Shown here piece after piece: positions 41,831 through 54,900 of a stretch of DNA of 64,000 nt; position 1 is the first letter of the stretch, and each line of letters begins with the position of its first letter. The DNA is taken from assembly GCA_014155875.1 (NCBI GenBank), contig JACEFZ010004143.1:211001-275000 (forward strand). Reading direction: 5' to 3'. This DNA comes from Cepaea nemoralis. Lineage: Eukaryota > Mollusca > Gastropoda > Stylommatophora > Helicidae. Position numbers and translations under genes: made by a program. The notes under the pieces are model-generated. The model saw only the letters and a program-made list of their open reading frames with translations, was not told where the DNA came from and did not search any database.

Positions 41831-42584
41831 CACAATTGTCATGTAGCAGGTCCATTGCAGAATGTGACTCTCATGTCTTCAATCACTGTTCTTTCCAACA
41901 CACTGTGATGGCTAGTGTGTGCAAAGTGTTTGTTTCTGAGGCATGGTGTTGTTTCTGAACGATCCTCCTCTCGTATAGTAATCATGGATTAGAAGAGTTA
42001 TTCTTGTCTGTCAAAAGGCACAGCCAGGATCAAAATCTTTTTTTTTTCTGAATGAAACAAAAATAATGTTGACTATTTAAACTATAGTTCAACCAATAGG
42101 CACAGTGAAAATACAAAATATCAGATAAACAAAAATAAGTACAGCGTTTTCGTCACATGAAGAGCACATTACTGTTCTTTATTGAGTTGAGATGAATTCA
42201 GTCAAGAACCGACATCACAGCACTCAGGATATTACCATATGTGCTTCATCATTATCTTCAACAGCCAGCAAAGAGTCCCAATACTAATGGTAGCAGAAGC
42301 AGTCTGATTATGTGTCCATCTGGTCTTTCCTTGAAATCCTGAGTGTCGTCCAGATCCTCTGGTCACTCCCTGCAGTACCATTCTCTCCAGGCTGTGATAA
42401 TCTGTTCTTCTGCACTATACACATGACCCCAAAGGGCCCCAACCATGTCTGCCTTATCACGCACCAACACCCCCCCCCCCCCCCCTTCCCCCCGTGCTGA
42501 GCAGACCCGGCCAATCTGTCTGCCTGCTCGTTTCCCACCACACCAGCATTGTCCTTGGGGAAAAATCCAACAGATGTTCTTTAC

Positions 42585-42772
42585 TTTTTGCTCTCACTCA
42601 CTTTGAACAAGCGTGGTTCATACATGCTACTTCGAGTAGCACTGGACTGAATTTTGCATATGGATTAGCTTTCCCTTGCCAGCAGGCAAACCCACTCCGA
42701 CTTCAGAGGTACTTGTAATTTAGGTCCCCAAATCAAGGATGATAAGTCAACATTGTAGTCTAACTGACCAGT
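42585..42772 (-). mobile_element. SINE II copy 3 (head missing)
   Basis: The body from tttttgctctcactcacttt to gtagtctaactgacc matches SINE II. It interrupts the RNase H region of LINE B copy 4. Confidence 0.75.
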
Positions 42773-43592
42773 ATTTACCTCTCTGCCTGAAGCCTGCCTG
42801 TCTTCACCTTTCTGAGTCTGTTACAATCATGACATGTGTATGCTGTTTGTCCTCCAGCCAGTGGACCGCTGTTGTGACTGCTTCCACCTCCATTTTCAGT
42901 CTAGTTTTTTTTTTTTTTTTTGCTGCTCACTCACTTTGAACTCATGTGTAGTCCATATACACTACTTCTAATTGTGTTGGACTGAATTTTGTGTGTGGGT
43001 TAGCTTTCCCTATTAACAGTGTCCCTCGCCATCAGGCAAACCCACTCTGACTTCAGAGGTACTTGTAAATTTACATCCCCAAGTCAAGGATCAGAGCAGG
43101 GCATTCACGTGTCCTGAAAGTCGGAAATGAATGTCAAAGATAGAGGTAAAAGACCACCATGTGGATGTGGAAGTCAAGGGGAAACCACCATATTATCTTC
43201 CCAAGATTTTATGGTAACACAAATTTCAGAGATAGTGAATGATGTTAATGGATGTCTTAGGACATCGTTGTCCGGTAGTGACAGTCATGAGCCACAGGTG
43301 ACACCGGACTGTCATCCAGGTACTGATGGCAAAACCATAACTACACTAAATAAATTTAGAGTAGGAACATGGAATGTTAGGACATTAAATGAGCTGGACA
43401 GTTAAACAGTGTTCTAAGAGAAATGGAGAGCATGAAAATGAATATACTAGGCATAAGTGAGATGAGATGGAAGGGATCTGACAAAATTATAAGTGACAAT
43501 AATTTATTCTGGAAAAAGGTATAGGAATAATATTTGATGAAAAAACAGCCAAATCAATTTATGGATACTGGTGTATTTCAGATAGAGTTATT

Positions 43593-43931
43593 TTGGTCAA
43601 AATCAAAGGCAAACCAATAGATCTAAATATTATGCAAGTATATACATCAACAACAAACTGTAGTGATGAAGAAATACAACACTTTTACAATGAAGTAGAA
43701 AGGGTGACAGCTCAAATTGGATCACAAGGAATAAAAATAATACTGGGAGATTTTAATGCAAAAGAAGGAAAGGGAAAAATAGAGGATACAGTAGGGAATT
43801 ATGGTTTAGGTACAAGAAATGAAAGAGGAGAGAAACCAATAGAATGGGCAAATATTAATGATATGATAATTGGAAACACATGGTTAAACACCATAAAAGA
43901 CGACTCTACGCATGGAAAAGCCCTGACATGA
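43593..43931 (+). pseudogene. LINE F endonuclease fragment
   Basis: 112 open codons of the endonuclease fold: the QVY strand, then ILGDFNAKEG (catalytic Asp/Asn) and IIGNTWL. The upstream part with GTWNVRT (43330-43405) ends in a stop, and the region 43405-43590 is frameshifted. The domain is lost as an enzyme. Confidence 0.8.
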
Positions 43932-44240
43932 AAATACGCAACCAAATTGACTACATACTTATTAATAAAAGATTTAGAAATGTGTTTATTAATGTAAAGA
44001 CAATGCCTAGTGCTGACTGTCTTCTTCTTTTATTTGCTTGAAATATGTCTATAACTGCAATGTTGTCTCTTGTATGAATTTAACTGTATTTTTTTAGTTC
44101 ACTCAGTGGTCCATAGTGTTTATCTTCCACTGTTGTCTCTCTAGGCCAGAAGGTTTGCCTAGATATGTTATAGTTTGGGCAGTACTTGGAGTATGTGCAC
44201 TGCTGTCTGCGACGCCAAACCACATGTGCACATGGCTGAG

Positions 44241-44561
44241 TCACCAATCTTGAATTTTGTATACATGTAGGTTGCGTAATATATTGTGTCCTGTTCTGAG
44301 GCGCAGAATAATGACTTGTTCTGGTTTGTCCGTAAAGTGGTAGTCATCTTGAGCAGGTTTTGGTGGCTTTCTGACTGATTTGATCATTCTTTTCTTTTGG
44401 TGGTATGTAACGGGCACATCAGGCTGTTCTTCTTTTGCTCCTTGCTTAGCCAATCGATCAGCTCTGTCGTTTCCAGGTACTTCACAGTGGGATGGTATCC
44501 ACTGTATAGTGACTTTATGCTGACTGCTAAGTTCAGAAAGTAGTGTCCTTAGTACTGGCAA
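44241..44561 (-). pseudogene. LINE A RNase H C-terminus and tail domain
   Basis: VLRTLLSELSSQHKVTIQWI, then PSHCEVPGNDRADRLAKQGA. The His and Asp of the last RNase H motif are present; HCEVPGND replaces the usual HCGVPGNE. It ends with VIILRLRTGHNILRNLHVYK, the conserved post-RNase H segment of this LINE type. The same residues are partly visible at the left window edge in copy 1. Confidence 0.85.
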
Positions 44562-45330
44562 TTTCCCAGACAGGAGCGCCTCGAGTTCTTATTTTGCATC
44601 TGTCAATAGCACCACAGGTTGTGTACCATGGCGGGTATTTAGTAATTTCTCTGTTGCTGTCTTGATTGCCTCAATTTAAGCATCATAGTTATGGCAATAC
44701 TCTCCGGTTGGTACTCTGGCTATGTCCCTAGTATTATTTGGGTATTCAGTGTACACTCCCGCTCCTCCATTTCGAACAGCATTTTGTGCTGACCCATCTG
44801 TATAGACTCAGATCCAGAGGTCCTGTGGGTATTCTTCATCAAGGAAGCTGAGAGTGGCTGTTCTTCGCTATACACTGTTCTGTTACTTCCTTGCCAAATA
44901 TTCCTCTCACTTTTGTCTGGATTTGTAGTGATAGTGTATGTTCATCTTTCCTTGGAGTTCGCTCTGGAATAGTTGTCAGGGGGATACCAACTGTGTGCAG
45001 ATCGGTGGTTTCTCTGCAGAGTCGTTTGGCCTAGTGCATACAACTACTTCTTTTCAACCTCCCCATAGCTAAGTTTTCAAATTTGTCTTCATGGGGTGGC
45101 CTGGCAAGCTGAGGAACTTTTCTTCTTGTATGCTTGTATTAGGCGTTTTCGTATCTTTGCGCTCTCTAAGTGCTTGTGTCCTCCCCATCTTCTCCATCTC
45201 CACTATAGGGGTTGATCTCATCCCTCATGTGGTGACTCTAAGAGCTTGATTTTGCACCTTGTCCAGCTCTTGTAGTGTGGTTTTTTAAAAATTCTGAACA
45301 TCACGCAGTTGACCCATATTTCAGGTGTTG

Positions 45331-45789
45331 TCATATGCTCTGTTGATAAACTTTGCTAAGTATTTTCCCATTGGCTTCGCATGTGGTTCCACTTAGCTTT
45401 CTCAGGATGGCTATTTTCCTTCTGGCTTTTGCTACTGCTTTGTTGATGTGCTTTCTCCATGTCAGCCTGCCATCAAATGTTACTCCAAGTTGTGTTGGTT
45501 CTTTATCTTCTCTTAGGGGTGTTCCATTTATCTGGATGATCCCTGCCTTTTGTTTTGGAGAGAGGATAAATAGAGTGGTGCTGCACTTGTCAGTGCTTAT
45601 GCTGTCACACCATCTATTTGCCCATGCAACAAATGTATCTACAGCTCTTTGTAGCGATCTGGTGGCCACTAATGCATGTTCATTTGTGCTCCATAGAACC
45701 AGGTCATCTGTGTACATTGCTGCTTTAATTCCATGCGGTAGATTAGCAACAAGATCATTGATGAAGATTAGAAAGAGTGTGGGGGACAA
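45331..45789 (-). pseudogene. LINE A copy 2 RT palm and thumb
   Basis: 152 codons: MSPTLFLIFINDLVANLPHG, MYTDDLVLWSTNEHALVATR, WANRWCDSISTDKCSTTLF, LGVTFDGRLTWRKHINKAVA. Alignment with copy 1 shows YADD changed to YTDD and CVSI to CDSI. The rest of the RT is broken by a deletion near 46020 (motif A region) and frameshifts. Confidence 0.85.
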
Positions 45790-47995
45790 GACTCAGCCTG
45801 GGGAATACCGTCACGCAATAATGCTTTCTTGCTCTTGAGTTTGTCTATCTGTACTCTGGCTCTTCTATTGTGCAAATATGCTTTCACCCATTTGTACATT
45901 CTTTCATTGACTTTACAGTTTCTCAGTTTCTTCATCAGACCTTCTTTTCAGACTTTGTCAAAGGCTTTCTTCAGATCTGTCCATGCCGCAAGTACCAGCT
46001 TCTTCTCTTGGAATGCATCTGGTGAGGCTAATTGGTCTGTAGCTTGAGGCAATGGAACTATCTTTCCCTGATTTTAGGAGGAGTATCATGATTGCTTCTC
46101 TCCAGGCTTGTGGGACACTGCCTAAGGTCCAGCTATTATCTGCAACAGCTTAGCTTTGGCTTCTGTTCCTAGGTTCTTAATCATTTCTTTGGAGATACCA
46201 TCAGCTCCTTGTGACTTTCTCATTTTCAGTTTTGATATGGCTAGCTCCAGTTTGCTAATTGTGATAGGTGCCTCCAGAACCTCATGTAGTATTTAATTCT
46301 ATCCTGAATGTTGCCATTTCTCTCGAATCTCATGTTGTATCTCTGCACTGATTTTGATATTGTTATCTTGTGTGAATGAGTCCGCAAAATGGTCAGCTGC
46401 TTGCTTTCCTGTGTAAGATGTTTCCGTCTTTATGTAGTGCAATTTTTGAGTTTCTCCCTGTGCCCTCATCGTTAAATTGTTTTATTAGCTTCCACAACTT
46501 CCTTGTGTCTCTTTCAAAGTTCAGTGCCTGTTTTCTCCTGCCAACTTTTCCGTCTAACCTGCAGCTTGGCCCTTTGAAATTTAGCTTTTGCATGCTGGTA
46601 TTTATTATGGTGCTCTTGGCTGGGTCTGGCCTCTGCTTGCTTTCTACACACTTCCATATCATTATGCAACTGTTCCAGTTCACTATTCCAGTAGTTTATG
46701 TTTACAGGCTCCTCTTGGTACTGTTTCTCTTACTGCCTGTAGTATGCATTTCCCAAACTCTTCAACTACTGTATGTCTTTCTCATTGTTCAGGTTTCTAA
46801 CTTGCATGCTGGTGCGATGCTTGTAAATTTCCCAGTCTGCTTTATTGTAGTTTCGCCTCGAGAGGGTGCTGCTTTCACTTACAAACTTATTTTCTACAGT
46901 TAGAAAGATTGGCTTATGGTCACTGCCACCAAATTGTTTCCCAACAATTCATTTAATGTTCCATTCCAGGTCTGGTGAATGAAAAAGCCAGGTCAGGTGT
47001 AGTTGTAGAGTGCCATGATCTCGAGTAGAAAGTATGTGCGTCAGACAGCTTGTTAATCAAGATGAATCTATTTTCATCCCGCCATTCTTCCAGTCTCTCT
47101 CCTCTCTGGTCCATATGATCATAGTCCAGCTCTGCGAGTGGCTGTTGAAATCGCCACACAATCATTTTTTTCTTTTAATGGTAGTGTGTCCAGTGCCTGT
47201 GGGCGGTCACTTGGACAGTAGTAATTGATTAGATGTAGGTCTGTATTGCCTGTCTTAAGTTTAAGTGTCTGATACAGCCCCTTCCATGTAAACTTAAATT
47301 TGGGAAGCAGTGATGTTATTTTTAACAAGGGTCAGTATCCCACCCTTTCGCCTGTCCTTTCAGTCAGATCGGTAACATTGGTAGCCTCTGATTTTGAAGA
47401 CTATATTTTCATTGAGGTGAGTTTCTCTCCGCATTCCAGTGCATTATTTTTAGTCTTTGTTTGGTATGGCCAGACGCTCTATTCTCAGGTCCCCTTGCTC
47501 CACAGGACATCTGAGAAGGACCTCCAGTAGTTGTGGTTGGACCCTTTCGAGGCAAAGGGCCCGGCACTGTACCTGCCTGGGGGTCCAAAGCAGGGCGAGC
47601 ACCATAACATTTAGCAATAGTCAACATATTTCATGGTGTAATTGCGTGCATCCTGATTTCTGTGGTGTGCCTCCTGGCTGGTTGCCTCCGTCTTCGCCAC
47701 CTTTCCTTTGCTAGAGCATACTGTAGTCTTACTCGAGTTTAGATGTGTAGGTGCGCACACACGTGTCTGTGCATGCATGTACCTGCATACACATCTAGAG
47801 CGTACTCTGGTTATTTTTCGGCGCCAGAGACTCGCTGCCACCCCTTCTCCTGTTAGTTAAAACAGTACCGCCTCATGAAGGCCAGGAGTTAGACTTTTGC
47901 TGCAGAGGTGATGAATGCACGAGCTATTGGGGTATTTATGCAAGGTTGGGCACTCACCCCAACTCTATGCCCCGGCTACATACAGTGTCAGCAAC

Positions 47996-48659
47996 CTATT
48001 TTATACAGGCATACAGGGATTCTTCATTTGTACCAGCACGAATATCAACTCGTAGGTGTACAAAGGGTAAAGTCGCTTTATTGCGTACAGAATACAATCG
48101 GCTCCGCGAGCTCACATGAACATTCATATATGCACATCATCACAATCAATACAATCATAACAATACTAAGCACAATCTCTATCTGTCCTAATTCTAGCTT
48201 AAGTCACTACACTACTGTGCCCTGCAAACCACACAGTGGTCAGGGTAAATACATCGACTTGTCTCCTCAACTGTCCAGTCCCGTCTGGCTAGCTTTGCAG
48301 CGTTGTCCAGCTGCGGACCTGTGAATCCTCGTGCGTCAGCAAGGTTGCGTGCTGTGTTACCTAGCATGCAGCTCAGTAGCCTGTCACTAGTTACTGTGCT
48401 CGAGTTAGTGCTGTTTACGGGTACTTCCCGTGAACAGCGTCCTCTACTCTAACCTGGGAGTAAATCCCTGTCATGTCCTACAATGTCCTACTTATGACAC
48501 GTGCGTGTCCTGTCGGAGAACTGCTTAAGAGTTCTACCTTCTACTTCTGTCCCTTCCTTCTCTATTCCCTGTTAAGGGATGTTATCTCTATCCTGTCTTA
48601 GTCTTATCCCTAACTTCTATCCTTCTATTACTTCTGTCCTCTCATCCAGCTCCTTGACA
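47996..48659 (-). mobile_element. Solo LTR (664 bp)
   Basis: Begins TGTCAGCAACC and ends CTCCTTGACA, so TGTCA...TGACA. It is flanked by the 5-bp duplication TACAG (47991-47995, 48660-48664). Copy 1 of LINE A (2782-2790) shows the empty site. On the minus strand an AATAAA lies about 95 bp before the end and GTATAAAATAGG near the end, suggesting minus orientation. No internal region or primer-binding site, so it is a solo LTR. Gypsy or BEL type by the 5-bp target, not resolved. Confidence 0.85.
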
Positions 48660-49327
48660 TACAGCAACATTTGGAACTAGTGCTGGCTGTAATAGTGATC
48701 ATGTACCAATATGTGGACAAATAAAAGTAAGATTAAAGAGAGGGAACAAAATGGTTAAGAACTTGAGACTTAATAAAGAGGTTCTGAAAGTAGATAAAGA
48801 AATTCAAGAACAATACAGAGTGACTGTGAAAAATAGGTACAATGCAATAGTTAAATTATAGATTAAAAATGAACAATAGGAAATGTTAAGGGACTCCATT
48901 CATCAAACTAGCAAAGAAATATTACCGGAGAGAAGCCAAAAAGCTAAGAAAAGATGGATGAATGAAGAAATCTTAATGCTGATTGACAAAAGGAAACAGA
49001 ATAAAAATGACAAACAAGAATATGCTAAGATAAATAAAGAAATAAGAGATAAATGTGTGAAGGCAAAAGAAAGTTTATTAAACAAGCAATGCAAAGAAAA
49101 ACAGCTAGGCCAGATAAAATGACAATAGAAGAATTAGAAGTATTGGAAGAATGTGAAGTAGATATATTAACCAAAATGAATGATATTTACAGCAGTGGAT
49201 ATTTACCAAGCGATATGCTGAAATCTGTATTTATAGCTATACCAAAAAGACCAGGAGCAATTGAATGCAAAGATTTTTGTACAGTTAACCTCATAAACCA
49301 TGTCACTAAGCTTCTACTCAGAAGTAT

Positions 49328-49441
49328 TTTTCGAGCCAAAATAGGCCTTATCAGCCATCTTAGAACCCACGGCTCCATACCTTCAACCCCACTGGATGAA
49401 ATAAATGGTCATCATCATTCTTGATGGACAAACAACAACAC
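49328..49441 (+). mobile_element. 114-bp LINE 3' end carrying a zinc-finger codon tract
   Basis: Flanked by an exact 12-bp duplication, ACTCAGAAGTAT (49316-49327, 49442-49453). It encodes FRAKIGLISHLRTH, the second half of the C-terminal finger of LINE C-type ORF2, then a 3' UTR with GGTCATCATCATTC. It is a severely 5'-truncated insertion inside the RT of LINE F. Confidence 0.85.
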
Positions 49442-51902
49442 ACTCAGAAGTATAATGAGAAGAACAAGAAAGAAGATAAAAATGGAATTTAATGAAGAAC
49501 AGTATAGTTTTGTAGAAGGAAAGGGTGCAAACAATGCATTATATATATTATGAGATAGAAAGGTCAATAGAGAAACAGAAAGACATATATTTGTGCTTCA
49601 TAGATTATACTAAGGCATTTGATAAAGTAAAACACGATGAACTGATTAAAATGTTGGAAGATACCAACATTGATGGGAAAGATTTAAGAATAATAAAGAA
49701 TATTTATTGGAACCAAGTAGCAGCAATTAAAATAAGAAATAAAGAGGGTAGTTACGAACAGATAAAGCTAGTAATATAACAGGGGTGTGTCTTGTCACCG
49801 GATCTCTTCTCCCTCTATAGCGAAGTAATGATGAGAGAGATCAAAGAGAAGCCAAGAATACTAATCAGGGGTTATAATATAAACAGTATACGCTGTGCGG
49901 ATGACACAGTATTGGTAGCGGATAATGCAACAGACCTACAACAATTGTTGGACATTGTAGTAACAGAGAGTGAAAAGAAAGGACTCTCCTTGAATATCAA
50001 GAAAACAGTAACAATGGTGATATCAAAGAAAATGGTGACACCAAAATGTGACATAGAAATAGAAGGCATTTAAAAGCCGCATTTCAGAAAATGAAGAGTA
50101 TCTTATGCAATAAGTCACTATCAATGAATGTAAGAAATAGAGTTCTGAAATGCTATATAGAACCAGTTTTGCTGTATGGCAGTGAATCTTGGAATGTAAA
50201 ATGAACAAATTAGGAAAAACTTAGAAGCAACAGAAATGTGGTTTTTGAGACGAATGTTGCGAATTCCTTGGACTGCCAGAGTAACTAACAATGATTGCCT
50301 GAAAGATGCTAATGAGACTAGAACACTATATACAACAATAAGAAAGAGACAAAGAGCTTTCTTTGGTCATGTGATGAGTAGAGAGACATTGGAGAACATC
50401 GTGACAATCGGAAAGATCGAGGAGAAGAAAGGCAGAGGCAGACCAAGAGAAATGATGCTGGATGGATTGAGACAGTGGCATGGAGGAATATCATCAGCAG
50501 AGTTGATCCAGATCACCAAAGACCGAGATCTGTGGAGAGCCATGAATGCCAACGCCAGCTGGCAGGGCACTTGATGATGATGATGAAGTCCAGCTGTCCG
50601 GGCTAAGGGTTGAACCCCTTACCTTGGCATCAGCACACTGGATGTTTAAGAACACTCGCTCTTATCCATTCGGCCATGCTGACCTACCTCAGACTAGATG
50701 ATGTGGTATCATATGCTAGGCTCTCCTGCACTAAAATCATCCTTTAACCTTTGCTGTGAACTCCCAGGCACTTCTGTTGCCTCAAAGCACAGAGCAACCA
50801 TATAGGCGATTACATCACCTCGTCGCCAATTATCATGGATCTGTTGTACCTCCCATTCAGTATCATCGACCCAATGTGATTATAACTGTACAGGTCTGAC
50901 TTTTCCTCTGGCATTCTGACCAACTCTCCTCCTCTCCCAATGTTCTCAAGCATGCATACTTTTCTAATTGTGTCCTCTGCCTGAGCCATCCATGATTTTC
51001 ATCTGATCAGCCTTTGGCCCATAACTGTGTCCAGGGCTTCATGCAGGAGGTGTTCCGTGTCTGTAGCCACTCTGAAATATGACTTAACCTGCAGCACCTT
51101 GAGCGTGTATGCTATCATGGGTAAAGCTGGGATGTATCACATACACACTACTGGTGTGTCTCTTGTGTATCCCAGTATCACCCGCATATCTTCATTCTTC
51201 ATGCGCTGTATTTTCATCAGCTGACTCTTTTACATTGTGGGCAATCCCAATGCATACTCAGTTGCCAAGAGAATCAAATGTTCTTTGCTCCATGTCCATT
51301 GCTGCCATAAGCTTCAGTGCACCGAGTCCCTTCTTAACAGCTGCTTCCACATGATCCTTGAACGACAGGGTTCTGCCAAAGGTGATTCCCAGGTACCTCA
51401 GTTTACTCTCTGTTAATATTTCTGCCATTTATTATAAGTCTTTGGATGTCAGCCTTAACAATCTTATTAACCAGAAAGCACCATAACACAGACACCTTAT
51501 CTGGGTAAATGACTCAATCCATCTCTGTACACCAGTCGATCACTTTGTTAACTGTCTCCTTCAACTTTTGCGCTATTGCTTCCTGTCTCTCCCTTGCCTT
51601 TACGCAAGGACATCCTCTGCAAATGTCGGTATCCTTCCAATCTCTGGTACTTCAGTGCTTGCAAGGTTGCAGATCCTCTGGTAATCCTGGGACAATAATG
51701 CACACCTCCGAGGTCCACGAACCAACGAGAACCCTACGAGAGTGCAGGGTAGCTGCTATCCAATTCAACACCCAGAGACCAACACCCATCTCTATAAGTG
51801 TGTGCTTTAAGAGATCATATTTGACTCTGCTATATGCAACCTCAAGATCCAGTGCATTGTTTATTTGATGCACTAAGCAGTGAGATCGAAAAACACTTAT
51901 TG

Positions 51903-54900
51903 TATCCATCCATCCATCATGTGCCATGCCGATAAGCGTAGGCGGTCATGTTCTGCCATCTCACTCGATTACCAGTCTTGGATCAGCTCTGTGTTCCTGT
52001 CTCTACCATGCCACATGGCCAAGCCATCCAGGTATTTACTTCTCGGTCTTCCCCTTGGTCTCTTCCCTTTGATCTTGCCAGTCGTCACCAAGTTCTCCAA
52101 TTCATTTCTTCTCATAACATGCCCAAAAAATGTTGACTGTCTACATCTAATGTCTCTAATCAGTTTACGATCATCATTTGTTTCTTGAAGGACTTGTTCA
52201 TTGGTTTTTCTGTCTTTCCATGGTATTCTTTGCATTTTCCTCAGAAACCACATTTCCACAGCCATCAGCTGTTTTTCAGCTTGACTGCTTATTGTCCACG
52301 CTTCACATCCATACAAAAGTATAGGTTCTATGTAGCACTTCAACACTCTTTTTCTCGTTTCAATATCTTTTTATTGGTCAGTATGTTTTTCATCTTGCAA
52401 AAGGCTACCTTCAGCAATGGCAATTCTTGTTCTAATCTCTTCAAGGCATCTCCTATCAGATGTTATGACTGTGCCGAGATAACTGTATCGATTCACTTGC
52501 TTAAGAATATGCCCATTTACTCGTATATCACATTGTGGTATTTCCTTCTTCCCAGTGACGACCATAATCTGTGTCTTCTTAATATTCAGTTCTAACCCTA
52601 GTTGTTCACTGTGTGCAACAACCGCATCTACTAAATTTTGCAGGTCCTGTTCATTGTCTGCAATCAAGACTGTATCATCTGCATATCTAATGTTATTAAT
52701 GTATCGTCCCCCAATGTTGATTCCTTCCATATCTTCTATATTTCTGAAAATATTTTCACTGTACAGGGAAAAAAGATCTGGAGACATTACACATCCCTGT
52801 CTCACACCTCTTTTAATAGGCTGATATTGACCTACATTGTTATCAATTCTGATGGCAGCTTGTTGTTTCCAATATATGTTTTTTTACAAGTCTAAGGTCT
52901 TTTCCATCAATTTGTAGATCTTCAAGCATCCTTATCATGTCGACATGTCTCACTTTATCGAAAGCCTTTGTGTAGTCAATAAAGCAAAGATATAGATCTT
53001 TGTTTACTTCTATAGAACGTTCAATTACTGTTCTCAGTATATACACAGCATTTACTGTGCCCTTGCCTTCTACAAACCCACATTGTTCTTCTCCTATTTC
53101 GGGTTGTATTTGCTTCCTGATGCTTTGCATGATAATTCTCAGCAGAATCTTCGTGATGTGGCTCATTATACTAATTGTTCGATGATGATCGCATTCCAAG
53201 GCTCCTGATTTCTTCGGTATTGCAATAAATGTAGAATTACATAATTCAGGAGGTATATCTCCAGTATCGTATATTGCGTTCAGCAGTCTGGTGACTTGGT
53301 CTATTCCATATTCTTCTAAGGCATTGATCATTTCTATTGTGATGTTATCTGTACCCGGGGTCTTGCCAGTTTTCATATGGTTAAGAGCATTCTGAACTTC
53401 CATCTTCAAAATTGATGGTCCTTCATTATTATTCCGATGATCATATTCTTCTCTTGTATCATCATAAAGGTCTTTCACATAATCTGACCACGCATGTAAT
53501 ATCTGATCTTTTTCTATTATGATTTTGCCATCTTTGGTTTTTAGGCAACCCGTTGATGTGTGTGTTCTTTTATTAGTGATGAAATTAATTCTTTTGTACA
53601 TTAATTTGGTATTCCGGGTGTTGTGATAGTTTTCAATTTCCTTGCAATTTTCCTCAAGCCATGTTTCTTTTGCCTCTTTGCATAGCTTCCTAATTTTCTT
53701 GTGAATCTCTTCATATTTTTCCTTGTTACTTTTGTTATTTCTTCTTACTTCCATGAGTTTTAAGATGTCTTCCGTCATCCATTTCTTGTGTCCTATTATC
53801 TTTATTTTTGGGATGGTTGTTTCTGCAGCTTGGTTGACTGATTTCTTTAATATTTCCCATTGGTCACTGACGTCTTGAAAAAATATTTCCATATCGGATC
53901 TGTTCTTTATCTCTACATTGAATTTATCTTTTATTTCCTCACTCTTCAGTGCCTGTAAATCAAATTTTGTGTTTCTTGGTGGTGAATATTTGACTTCCAT
54001 TAATTTTATATGTAAATTGCTTAAGATTAATCTATGGTCGCTGCAGCAGTCTGCACTTGGTATAGCTTTTGCGACATTTTAAGGCATTTTGAAATCTTTT
54101 GTTGATGTTTATGTAATCTCCTTGGGTGCTGTTGATACCAGGTGTTTCCAATTATCAAATCATGCTCTTTTGCCCATTGTACAAGTCTGCAACTTCTTTT
54201 ATTCTGTTCCCCCAGTCCATACTTGCCTACTATGCATCCGTCCTGTTGATTTCCAACTTTGGCATTCCAGCCACCCATTATGATATTTACTTCAGAATTC
54301 TTGCATTTCTTGAAGGCTTTCTCTAAATCATTATGAAACTAATCAATGCTGTCATCACTACTGTCTGCTGTTGGTGCATAAACTTGTATGATGTTGACAT
54401 CAAAAGGTCTTCCTCTCAACTTCACCAGTAACACTCTGTCTGATACAGTCCAATATCCTTTGATCAATTTTGCTTTCTCTTTATCCATTATAATTGCTAC
54501 TCCTCGCTGCTGTTTCTCTCCACCAGAATAGATTATTCTATATTCCTCAGATATTATAATGCCCATTCCTGTCCATCTGGTCTCACATATACCTAACAGG
54601 TTAATATTTAATCTTCTCATTTCATTCTTAATGTTATCAAATTTTCCATCCCCACTCATAGTCCTTACATTCCAAGTTCCTACTTTCAATGTTGATATTC
54701 TTTTGCACTCAGTTGCCTGATGACGGTCTGGAGTCACCTGATGCACATGACTACCCCTACCGGGCGAGGCTGCTCCTATGGAGCACCCATTTACGCCATT
54801 TCTCTGATTATCGATAAGACTGCAGTACATGATATTCTTGGCATCTGTAAAAAAGGTAGTTTGCCATTGCTTTCCTTCCATGACTCCATGACTGCTAACA

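Larger units (their letters stand above)
44021..48676 (-). mobile_element. LINE family A, copy 2 (4656 bp, both ends present)
   Basis: Flanked by a 14-bp duplication, CTAGTGCTG(A/G)CTGT (44007-44020, 48677-48690), within LINE F. On the minus strand: 5' end TTCCAAATGTTGCTGTATGT, a leader with a solo LTR inside, a short N-terminal frame (47841-47611), endonuclease start (LKIMHWNAE, near 47430), decayed endonuclease (47328-46953), RT linker (46683-46393), RT (45789-45331, MYTDDLVLW), RNase H (to 44241) and an A-rich tail with GAAGAAG. Frameshifts are frequent. YADD has become YTDD. Confidence 0.92.
43099..50589 (+). mobile_element. LINE family F, near-complete but interrupted
   Basis: 5' part (43127-44020): leader peptide-like stretch, FRVGTWNVRTLNELDS and endonuclease (IDLNIMQVYTSTTNCSDEEI; IKIILGDFNAKEGKGKIEDT; GNYGLGTRNERGEKPIEWAN). 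After LINE A (44021-48676) it resumes at 48691 (NSDHVPICGQIKVRLKRGNK). It continues with the linker (48883-49122), RT fingers (49053-49420), palm (49525-50073: KDIYLCFIDYTKAFDKVKHD; GCVLSPDLFSLYSEVMMREI; IRCADDTVLVADN) and C-terminus (50236-50574: RRMLRIPWTARVTNN; GHVMSRETLENIVTIGKIEE). CADD replaces YADD. It has an RTE/BovB-like layout and a (GAT)n tail. Confidence 0.88.
42907..50686 (-). mobile_element. SINE II copy 4, split by LINE F
   Basis: Tail and body are at 42907-43098 (poly-T, actttgaactcatgtgtagt, ...ccccaagtcaaggat). The tRNA-like head is at 50590-50686 (gggttgaaccccttacc, tccattcggccatgctgacc). The joined parts match copy 2 at 35357-35658 except for about 20 lost bases. The outer target duplication in LINE B is TCAGTCTAG / TCAGACTAG. 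Confidence 0.85.
42190..51890 (-). mobile_element. LINE B copy 4, outer shell of nested insertions
   Basis: Its 3' end (42190-42906) has the RNase H tail (VGNEQADRLAGSAQHGG, near 42520) and the LINE B 3' UTR. After the nest it resumes at about 50687: ctagatgatgtggtatcatatgctaggctctcc follows on from cacctccattttcagtctag, exactly as in the uninterrupted copy at 13798-13850. It then runs through the thumb to RT motif A (51652-51868: NNALDLEVAYSRVKYDLLKH). LINE D truncates it at about 51900. A 16-base C run lies at 42470-42485. Confidence 0.85.

Noticed and set aside
47996..48659. hAT-type DNA transposon with 8-bp target (ACATACAG)
   Set aside because: The ends TGTCA...TGACA and a 5-bp TACAG target explain the sequence; the extra ACA belongs to the LTR end, and no hAT ends are present.
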